From Sphingomonas lenta (GTDB lineage: Bacteria; Pseudomonadota; Alphaproteobacteria; Sphingomonadales; Sphingomonadaceae): a stretch of DNA of 64,000 nucleotides. The DNA is taken from positions 765,587 to 829,586 of the forward strand of contig NZ_NSLI01000002.1 in the NCBI RefSeq assembly GCF_002288825.1, written 5' to 3'. Below are positions 58,349 to 64,000 of this stretch, one piece after another; position 1 is the first letter of the stretch; the number at the start of each line of letters is the position of its first letter. The notes under the pieces were generated by a model. That model saw only the letters and a program-made list of their open reading frames with translations, was not told the origin of the DNA and ran no database searches. The position numbers and the translations under genes are program-made.

Positions 58349-58501
58349 TTATTGATCCGACACGATCGCCAGGGCTGCCCGCACGGTTGACGTAATGGCT
58401 CGCTCCATGTCCGGGAACTCTACACTGTAAGTTGATGCGACTAACTCTCCATCATCGATAAGTACCGCATACCTCTGCATAACCGGCCGGGTAGGACGCA
58501 T
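58349..58501 (-). CDS. small DUF6894-like protein
   Basis: A 50-residue protein. MQRYAVLIDDGELV-ASTYSVEFPDMERA resembles the DUF6894 pattern seen in sphingomonads and rhizobia (a short strand, D-D-G, then E-L/F-P-D-x-x-x-A). ATG 58501 follows a GGAG site with about six bases spacing. The protein is shorter than usual family members (about 65-80), so it may be truncated at the C-terminus. Function unknown. Confidence 0.45.
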   Translation of the reverse strand: MRPTRPVMQRYAVLIDDGELVASTYSVEFPDMERAITSTVRAALAIVSDQ

Positions 58502-58696
58502 GAACATCTCCAACAATCACAAGGATCACAAAACCTGCGCTATTCATATTTCTGTGATGGATTGCGCACAGCTCAGGGAGGAGGCTTTGTTAGTTTCGAT
58601 CGCAACAGCTTCTGTGCACTGCAGCAACGATCGGCTGCACGGAACGTTCTGTCCTAAGTCGGCCCCATCCCTGGCAGCCGTAGGGAGCTAGGCAGG

Positions 58697-59833
58697 ATGA
58701 GGTCGCTTTCGCAGAACATATCCCGGCTCGCTGCGGCGCGAGCCGGAGATCCGGGCTCACCCGGCGTCATTGATCGACTAGCGGACCTGCCCTCCTTCGG
58801 TTCCAACCCGGGCGCACTCCGCGCTCGCGTTCACGTTCCGGCCGACCTCCGGCCCGGCGCGCCGTTGGTCGTTGTCCTCCACGGCTGCACCCAGACCGCC
58901 GCCGGCTACGACCACGGCTCCGGCTGGTCCACGCTTGCCGACCGGCACGGCTTCGCGCTGCTCTTCCCCGAGCAGGTCAGGGCCAATAATCCGAACCTCT
59001 GCTTCAACTGGTTCGTGCCCGGTGACATCGGCCGTAAGGGCGGCGAGGCGGAGTCGATCGCGAGCATGGTCAAGGCCATGCTGGACGAGCATGATCTGGA
59101 CCGCGGCCGCGTGTTCATCACCGGCCTGTCCGCCGGCGGGGCGATGACGGCCGTCATGCTCGCCGCCTACCCTGAGCTGTTCGCGGGCGGAGCCATCATC
59201 GGCGGTCTCCCGTATGGCTGCGCGTCCGACATACCCGAAGCGCTTCGGCAGATGCGCGAGCGGAGGAGCAGTGATGGCCCTTCGTTGGCGGCCGCCGTCA
59301 GACGTGCGGCGAGTGGACACGAAGGACCTTGGCCCACCCTGTCGCTGTGGCATGGCACCGCCGATACCATAGTCGATGTGACCAATATGGATCGCCTCGG
59401 CCGGCAGTGGCGGCACCTGCACGGGATCGAGGAGGCGGCCCCCGTGGTGACGCGGGGGCCGGGCTCGGAGCACCGCATCTGGCTGACTCCGGACGGGGAT
59501 CATCTGGTCGAGGAGTGGCGGATCATCGGCATGGGGCATGGCGTGCCGCTCGACCCGACTGGTTCCGACCGCCTGGGCGTGGCCGGTCCCTATATGCTCG
59601 ACATCGGCATCTCGAGCACCGCTCACATCGCGCGATCATGGGGGTTGGTGACGCGGGACGTGGCGGCCGATCTGTTGGTCCAGAAAACCAAATCCGACCT
59701 TCAATCTCCAGTTGCGCCGGAGCACCCCCGCGGCGGCCCTGTGAGCGACAGGGGTCCTCTGCCCGCAGCGGCTCCCGGGACCATCCAGCAGACGATCGAG
59801 CGGGCGCTGCGCTCGGCTGGGCTTATGCGCTAG
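58697..59833 (+). CDS. PHB-depolymerase-family esterase
   Basis: A 378-residue alpha/beta hydrolase of the esterase_PHB (LpqC/CE1) group. The oxyanion-hole motif VVVLHGCTQTAAGYDHGSGW and the nucleophile elbow G-L-S145-A-G are clear; LWHGTADTIVD holds the Asp and GMGHGVPLD the His. NWFVPGDIGRKGGEAESIASM is typical of intracellular poly(3-hydroxybutyrate) depolymerase-like or feruloyl esterase-like proteins. No signal peptide is evident. The real substrate, polyester or acylated sugar, cannot be told from sequence alone. Confidence 0.87.
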   Translation: MRSLSQNISRLAAARAGDPGSPGVIDRLADLPSFGSNPGALRARVHVPADLRPGAPLVVVLHGCTQTAAGYDHGSGWSTLADRHGFALLFPEQVRANNPNLCFNWFVPGDIGRKGGEAESIASMVKAMLDEHDLDRGRVFITGLSAGGAMTAVMLAAYPELFAGGAIIGGLPYGCASDIPEALRQMRERRSSDGPSLAAAVRRAASGHEGPWPTLSLWHGTADTIVDVTNMDRLGRQWRHLHGIEEAAPVVTRGPGSEHRIWLTPDGDHLVEEWRIIGMGHGVPLDPTGSDRLGVAGPYMLDIGISSTAHIARSWGLVTRDVAADLLVQKTKSDLQSPVAPEHPRGGPVSDRGPLPAAAPGTIQQTIERALRSAGLMR

Positions 59834-59984
59834 CCGGGAGTAACAGTCGAACGCAGCCGCGCTCGCACGCTTGTGCTCTCAAGACCCCCTCTCGCTCGTT
59901 CCCGATGCGAAAGGAGGGTACATCGAAAACGCTTCTCCACATTCATCGCGGCGAAGCTGGACCTCTCAGACGAACGGATCTCCT

Positions 59985-60152
59985 ATGGATCGCGAGACCA
60001 TCGCGTATGTACTCTTGGCATGCATGGTGGTGGCCGCCCTGCTGATTGCGCTCTATGCACGCCACCACTCTCGTGCCCGCTCCTACCTCCGGCAACGTAG
60101 GCGGGAGGAACTGGCGCACGACAAGGCGATGGCCGAGAAGGCGGGCTTCTAA
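59985..60152 (+). CDS. small membrane protein, unknown
   Basis: A 55-residue protein with one membrane helix (IAYVLLACMVVAALLIALY) and a highly basic C-terminal half (RHHSRARSYLRQRRREEL). It precedes the Ca2+/H+ antiporter gene by 20 bases and may be cotranscribed. No family recognised. Confidence 0.5.
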   Translation: MDRETIAYVLLACMVVAALLIALYARHHSRARSYLRQRRREELAHDKAMAEKAGF

Positions 60153-60172
60153 CGCAAGCAAGGCCAGGCGGC

Positions 60173-61297
60173 ATGACTAACGATAGTGGAGTAGCAGGAG
60201 GCGTAAACCCGCATCGGACCTCAATCGCCAGGATTGCGAAGCTATGGCCATGGGCAGCGCCCGTGGGCGCCTGGTTCGTCATGGCGCTCAGCGCGATCGG
60301 CCGTGTCCCCGTCCCGCTGCTCACCCTCGTGCTGGTAATGGCGGTCCTGGCGGCCGTGCATCACGCGGAGGTGGTCGCCCACAAGGTCGGCGAGCCGTTC
60401 GGCACCTTCCTGCTGGCGCTCGCGGTCACGGTGATCGAGCTGGGCCTGATCGTGACCATCATGTCCGCCGCCGGCGAGGATGCGGCGACGCTGGCGCGGG
60501 ATACAGTGTTCGCCGCCGTGATGCTCATCGTGAACGGCGTGGTCGGCATCTGCCTGCTCATCGGCGGCGTCCGGCATGGCGAGCAGGTCTTCCAGCAGAG
60601 CGGCGTGAGCGCGTCGCTCGCGACGCTGAGCGCGCTGACGGTGCTCACGCTTGTGCTTCCGAACTTCACGTTGAGCGAGCCGGGCCCGGTGTATGCGCCG
60701 TCCCAGCTCGGCTTCGTGGCGACGGTGTCGTTCCTTCTCTACGCGACCTTCGTCCTGGTGCAGACGGTGCGACACCGCGACTATTTCCTTCCAGATCAGC
60801 CGACCGCGGCCGACGAGGACGCCCATGCCGCCCCGCCGCCGCGCCGGCGTGCGATCCTGTCGGGAATGGCGCTCCTCCTGTGCCTCGTGGCGGTGGTCCT
60901 GCTGGCGAAGACGCTCGCGCCGGCGATCGAGGCCGGGGTGTCGGCCATCGGCGCGCCGCGGGCGCTGGTCGGCGTCATCATCGCCGCACTCGTTCTGCTG
61001 CCCGAGAGCGTGGCCGCGACCAGGGCGGCGTTCGCCAACAGGTTGCAAACCAGCCTGAACCTGGGGCTGGGTTCGGCGCTGGCCACCATCGGCCTGACCA
61101 TCCCGGCCGTGGCAGGGCTGTCGCTGTTCATGGGCCTGCCCATCGCGCTCGGGCTGGACGCCAAGAGCACCGTGCTCCTTTTCCTGACGCTGATCGTCGC
61201 GACGCTGTCGCTCGGCACCGGCCGCACCACGATCCTGCAGGGCGCGGTCCACCTGATGATCCTGGCCGTCTACCTGTTCACCACGGTCGTGCCCTGA
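60173..61297 (+). CDS. chaA: Ca2+/H+ (Na+/H+) antiporter, ChaA type
   Basis: A 374-residue inner-membrane antiporter of the CaCA superfamily with about eleven helices. The first alpha repeat VGEPFGTFLLALAVTVIELGLIVTIM and the second VIIAALVLLPESVAATRAAFANRLQTSLNLGLGSALATIGLTIP carry the conserved Glu residues that bind the cation. A central basic loop (PPPRRRAIL) separates the halves, as in ChaA. An AAGGCCAGGCGGC site precedes the ATG. Confidence 0.9.
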   Translation: MTNDSGVAGGVNPHRTSIARIAKLWPWAAPVGAWFVMALSAIGRVPVPLLTLVLVMAVLAAVHHAEVVAHKVGEPFGTFLLALAVTVIELGLIVTIMSAAGEDAATLARDTVFAAVMLIVNGVVGICLLIGGVRHGEQVFQQSGVSASLATLSALTVLTLVLPNFTLSEPGPVYAPSQLGFVATVSFLLYATFVLVQTVRHRDYFLPDQPTAADEDAHAAPPPRRRAILSGMALLLCLVAVVLLAKTLAPAIEAGVSAIGAPRALVGVIIAALVLLPESVAATRAAFANRLQTSLNLGLGSALATIGLTIPAVAGLSLFMGLPIALGLDAKSTVLLFLTLIVATLSLGTGRTTILQGAVHLMILAVYLFTTVVP

Positions 61298-61426
61298 TCC
61301 GGGCGAGTTCGTTAGGTGCCGGCCCATAATCATGCTATGGTCGCCCATCATCTGGTCCCGCCCGCAAGCGCCATGTGACGGGGAGACGCCCTCGTGCTCC
61401 CGCTTGCATCGGACAAGGTGAGCACC

Positions 61427-61606
61427 ATGACCTCCTCGACCCCGGCCGAGCCGTCCCACGTCGCGCACGACGACATGGAAGCGGCCCTGAAGCAGCACGG
61501 CATCGTGCGCGTCCCCGCCGACATCTTCCACTATGGCGGCTACCGCTACACCAACATCAAGGACGCGATCGCGGAGGCGAAGCGGAATCCGGGTCGGCAC
61601 TCGTAG
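61427..61606 (+). CDS. small protein, unknown
   Basis: A 59-residue protein (MTSSTPAEPSHVAHDDMEAALKQHG...), with a short conserved-looking segment ALKQHGIVRVPADIFHYGGYRYTNIKDAIAEAKR. Similar small proteins are common in sphingomonads, but I recall no function. A GACAAGGTGAGC stretch precedes ATG 61427. Confidence 0.6.
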   Translation: MTSSTPAEPSHVAHDDMEAALKQHGIVRVPADIFHYGGYRYTNIKDAIAEAKRNPGRHS

Positions 61607-62225
61607 CCTGCCGCGCCCTCTAGCGTTCCGCGAAGGGAGCGGACGAGTTCACCGCGCGTCGAGCGGCGTCGGATCAGGCGATCTTCCGGTCAAGCTGCTC
61701 GCCGCGCACGGAACGCTGCTCCGCGGCGCCGTCCATGTGCAGACCCGTATCGGCGCGATCTGGGATGAACCGGTGCGCGTCGATTGCGCGCAGCGGTCAT
61801 GGCTGCGCGACCGGGTCACCGCCAACGCACTCCGCGAGCTCGACCGCTTCCTCAATCTGTTGATCGACGTAGCGGCCGAGCATGCCGGCTTGCGAACATG
61901 GGGCGGCCGGCGGCGTACGCCGAACAAGCTGAGCGCCCTCCAGTCGGCCCTTGGCTCGCCCCGCCTGCACCATGAGGCGCTGAGGTCGATCGGCCGCGTG
62001 CGCGACTGCCTGTTCCACTGCGGCGGCCTGGTCCGGCGACCGGATCACCGACAGTCGGACGTGCTGACCCTGATGTGGCGAGCCGGGAGCACGCGCCGGC
62101 GGGCGACGCTCGCCATAGGCGACCGGATCGACTTGACCGCGGCCGACGTGCTCGCGATTTGCGAGCTGTACCGGCGGATCGCGGCCGAACTCGTCACGCA
62201 CTCGGCCTCGGTTGAAGCCGCCTAG
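61533..62225 (+). CDS. HEPN-like helical protein, N-terminus unresolved
   Basis: An open frame whose protein-like part begins around 61660 (PVKLLAAHGTLLRGAVHVQTRIGAIWDEPV) and continues with helices (NALRELDRFLNLLIDVAAEH, NKLSALQSALG, HHEALRSIGRVRDCLFHCGG). The R-D-x-x-x-H pattern at 62001-62018 recalls the Rx4-6H active site of HEPN-fold RNases. Only ATG 61533 (inside the previous gene) and GTG 61737 are standard starts, so the true start is uncertain. It is convergent with a DUF2384-type gene pair. The HEPN assignment is tentative. Confidence 0.5.
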   Translation: MAATATPTSRTRSRRRSGIRVGTRSLPRPLAFREGSGRVHRASSGVGSGDLPVKLLAAHGTLLRGAVHVQTRIGAIWDEPVRVDCAQRSWLRDRVTANALRELDRFLNLLIDVAAEHAGLRTWGGRRRTPNKLSALQSALGSPRLHHEALRSIGRVRDCLFHCGGLVRRPDHRQSDVLTLMWRAGSTRRRATLAIGDRIDLTAADVLAICELYRRIAAELVTHSASVEAA

Positions 62226-62231
62226 CGGTTC

Positions 62232-62534
62232 CTAGATCGCCGGGCGGTGCATCGCGGCCATAGCCAGCTCGACCCGGTCCAGTCCCTCGTCACTAACCAG
62301 CGCGAGGTCGATCGGGCGTCCCCCCATCGCCTCGTCATGCGTGTTCAGGAATGCCATCACCGCGTCGCGGTCGCCGAGCGCGGCCCAGGCGCTCCGCGCC
62401 AAGCGCCCCTGGCGCGCCATGACCGCAGCCGACGGCCGCTCGGCCTGATAGCTCCGGCGGAACACCCTCCGCTTCGGCTTCGCAAGCAATGTCGCCTCCG
62501 CTCCAGCGGGAGCCTCGATCCGCTCGGCCGTCAT
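62232..62534 (-). CDS. MbcA/ParS/Xre-type (DUF2384) antitoxin-like protein
   Basis: A 100-residue protein with the DUF2384 toxin-binding pattern in its C-terminal half: AWAALGDRDAVMAFLNTHDEAMGGRPIDLALVSDEGLDRVELAM. The Arg/Lys-rich N-terminus (LAKPKRRVFRRSYQ) could bind DNA. Its usual partner is a RES-domain toxin, not seen here; instead it overlaps a 57-residue gene by four bases upstream (ATGA). It is tail-to-tail with the HEPN-like gene. Confidence 0.75.
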   Translation of the reverse strand: MTAERIEAPAGAEATLLAKPKRRVFRRSYQAERPSAAVMARQGRLARSAWAALGDRDAVMAFLNTHDEAMGGRPIDLALVSDEGLDRVELAMAAMHRPAI

Positions 62535-62704
62535 GCGGCGAGCACCATGGCGTCACTAGCGCCCAGCTTCGCGCGAAACTTGGCGATCCGCGCGGCATAG
62601 CCGTCCGCCAGACCGCGGTGCGCGAACTCCGCTTCGCCGCACGTGGCCATGCCGGCCCGCATGAGCGAGATCTGGTGTCGGTGAAGAAGATAGTTGAGAT
62701 CCAT
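62531..62704 (-). CDS. 57-residue protein paired with the DUF2384 gene
   Basis: A small protein (MDLNYLLHRHQISLMRAGMA...) with a helical pattern (LLHRHQISLMRAG, DGYAARIAKFRAKLGA) and two His near the N-terminus. Its TGA overlaps the ATG of the DUF2384 gene, so both are translated from one message. A TACATGAAGGGAGGCG region precedes the start. Small proteins with this MDLNYLLHRHQ-like start occur in sphingomonads. Function unknown. Confidence 0.65.
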   Translation of the reverse strand: MDLNYLLHRHQISLMRAGMATCGEAEFAHRGLADGYAARIAKFRAKLGASDAMVLAA

Positions 62705-63012
62705 GATCGCCTCCCTTCATGTAAGCGGGAGCACACAGGGTCTCTCAGTCGCCGACGCCTACGGGTTCGTTGCCGGTGATATCGCTAATATGGGTGCGTA
62801 CGGGCAAAACGCCAGTCGAGTTTTGTGCGGGAGATAGGTGAAGGATCTGACCAGATATCCGGTGCTAGGTGTAAAACGATCGCCATCCTCGTCAGCCTGT
62901 TAAAATTCGAGGATCAGCCAGCGGAGACAAGAAGCCAGGAGCGCGCCGGAACAGGGCGGCATGATCGACGGCTACGCGCGGGACGGTCGCGGCTGGCCAG
63001 CGGCGATGGCAC
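62705..63012. other. intergenic region, no gene seen
   Basis: This 308-bp gap lies between the small operon and the 3' end of the AraC-type gene. It probably holds the operon's promoter (the gene reads away on the minus strand). I see no clear promoter, repeat or RNA. Confidence 0.4.
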
Positions 63013-63873
63013 TTATCGTGAAGCGTTCGCCGGTGTGGATGCCGGGTCGTGAAGCACCTGAGTCGGTGCGCCCAGCACGGCCGCGCGTGCGAGAATGCTG
63101 GCGTCAAGGAACGGGGTCGGCATAGCCATGAACCGCCGGGGCGTCATGCCAAGGAAGTAGTCCGCGTCCCGCAGGAAATGCGACGCGTCATAGTAGCTAG
63201 GATCGATGTCACGAATGTACTGACCGGCCGGTTGCCGCATCAACCTGGTCATAGACCGGAGAAAGCGTGCGCGGCGGAGGAGTGGCTTCGCGGGCATGCC
63301 AAAGTACTGCGACGTAATTCGGGACAGGCTGCGCGGCGACAATTCGAGGCGTCCAGCGACGGTGCGAACCTGACTCACCTCCGGATCGATCAGGAGTACG
63401 CTCAAATCCCGAATTACGGCTTCGTCGGGATTGGGGGTGGTTAGCAGAGGTGCCAACACGGCATCAAGGATCGGCTTGACCGCATGTTCGTCCGGCGCAG
63501 CCGCAAGCACGCCAGATAACAGACGCGGCACGGCTGGGCCGGTAAGCCGCTCAAGCGGCACGATCATGTCGTGGTAGGCGGATGCCGGCTGTTTAAAGAG
63601 ACGTGCCCACCCGAGCGCGCTCAAACCGATGCCGACCATGATGCCGCCATTGGTCACCGCGCGCATCGCAGTGCTGGTCGGGCCAAAAAGCGCAACCGGC
63701 GGCACTGGCGAGAACTCACGCCGAATCCGAACTGCGATCGGTCCCGCGTTGAGCGTGATCCGGAGGTTGGCCGTTCCCGGCAGAAACCAATCGACCTTGT
63801 TGATGGAACTTGGGCCATATGCGGCGTAAAGATGATAGCCGGTAATAAACTCGGCGATCCGCGCGCTGGGTCG
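63013..63873 (-). pseudogene. AraC-family regulator, 5' end removed by an insertion sequence
   Basis: The protein has a C-terminal AraC/XylS helix-turn-helix pair (VRTVAGRLELSPRSLSRITSQYFGMPAKPLLRRARFLRSM and DPSYYDASHFLRDADYFLGMTPRRFMAM). In the same frame the coding sense continues upstream of the first standard start (GTG 63705) to about 63873, through YHLYAAYGPSSINKVDWFLPG, where the insertion sequence begins. No ATG, GTG or TTG lies between, so the natural start is lost and a product from GTG 63705 would miss about 57 residues of the sensor domain. Confidence 0.75.
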
Positions 63874-64000
63874 TGAGGTGGCCCCCTAAATGACCTGACA
63901 GGGTCTCGCTCTTAGCTAAGAGTGAGGCATATGACTGAGCATACGACCAGGCGTTACAACGGCGGCGAGGTCCTCTCCGGGGTCCAGCGCCGGAGGCGCT
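63874..64000 (+). mobile_element. left end of an IS2-like (IS3 family) insertion sequence
   Basis: The end TGAGGTGGCCCCCT, then AAATGACCTGACAGG, closely follows the left inverted repeat of E. coli IS2 (TAGACTGGCCCCCT, from memory). It is followed by a leader with a perfect palindrome CTCTTAGCTAAGAG at 63909-63922 and an orfA start. The rest lies outside the window. Confidence 0.75.
63931..64000 (+). CDS. IS transposase OrfA, partial (5' end only)
   Basis: The first 23 codons of a transposase: MTEHTTRRYNGGEVLSGVQR, then Arg-rich. The EVLSGVQRRRR start matches OrfA proteins of the IS2 group of IS3 and also the related IS66 TnpA; the inverted repeat favours IS2. The gene runs off the window end. 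Confidence 0.7.
   Translation, partial: MTEHTTRRYNGGEVLSGVQRRRR

Larger units (their letters stand above)
57869..58696. other. region with only two weak minus-strand small genes
   Basis: This 828-bp stretch has lower GC than its surroundings and no large gene. Two small minus-strand frames (57967-58167 and 58349-58501) look protein-like and are listed separately. I see nothing else I can support. Confidence 0.4.

Noticed and set aside
58500..58691. 63-codon plus-strand frame before the esterase gene
   Set aside because: Low-complexity, Cys/His-scattered translation without a good ribosome site; it overlaps by only two bases the better-supported DUF6894-like gene on the other strand.

Overview
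The window is GC-rich (about 68-70 % by eye) and dense with genes. Its TonB-dependent receptors (no SusD partners), GPH-type sugar:cation symporters, HWE-type histidine kinase and several small proteins of a sphingomonad style point to an alphaproteobacterium of the Sphingomonas group. This is inference; there is no rRNA or other phylogenetic marker in the window. A conjugative relaxase module at the left end suggests a megaplasmid or an integrated mobile element.

Layout. (1) 0.6-6.3 kb: a DNA-processing module in the order seen in plasmid R388 (oriT, trwA, trwB, trwC): an inverted-repeat site, a small accessory protein, a coupling ATPase and a MobF relaxase-helicase, with no mating-pair genes. 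(2) 6.5-29.2 kb: a mannoside catabolic island with mannose-6-phosphate isomerase, TonB receptor, IclR regulator, GH2 beta-mannosidase, GPH symporter, and an overlapping operon of an unknown 619-aa protein, GH125 exo-alpha-mannosidase, FAD oxidoreductase, two PhyH dioxygenases, ROK sugar kinase and sulfatase. A beta-helix protein, a SolA-like oxidase and a SnoaL-like protein follow. Six copies of one 19-bp palindrome (roughly YGGCRC-N7-GYGCCA) sit in front of the transcription units, including iclR, and so define a probable regulon. A 13-bp direct repeat flanks the island and a short tyrosine recombinase lies just beyond it. (3) 31.8-38.4 kb: CHASE2-(degenerate GGDEF)-EAL protein, FecR-domain protein with a huge low-complexity tail, and a divergent TpsB outer-membrane transporter without a TpsA partner. 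(4) 38.6-44.2 kb: SecDF fusion, GNAT acetyltransferase and small unknown proteins. (5) 44.3-56.1 kb: a polyuronate catabolic locus with two divergent operons around a palindromic GntR-type site: TonB receptor, GH105, GPH symporter, Tat-exported helical protein and jelly-roll lyase on one side; GntR, ROK kinase, KduI, KduD and KdgK on the other. (6) 56.2-63.9 kb: HWE kinase and receiver, PHB-depolymerase-type esterase, Ca2+/H+ antiporter, a HEPN-like protein, a DUF2384-type small operon, and an AraC gene whose 5' end is cut off by an IS2-like insertion sequence that runs off the window.

How the genes work together. In the mannoside island the glycosidases and sulfatase carry no visible signal peptide, so the model is uptake of intact (possibly sulfated) oligomannosides through the TonB receptor and the symporter, cytoplasmic desulfation and hydrolysis, then mannose to mannose-6-P (ROK) to fructose-6-P (ManA). 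The oxidoreductase, the two dioxygenases and the 619-aa protein have no assigned step. In the uronate locus, exported lyases would release unsaturated oligouronides; GH105 yields unsaturated monomer, and KduI, KduD and KdgK carry it to KDPG. No KDPG aldolase is seen here.
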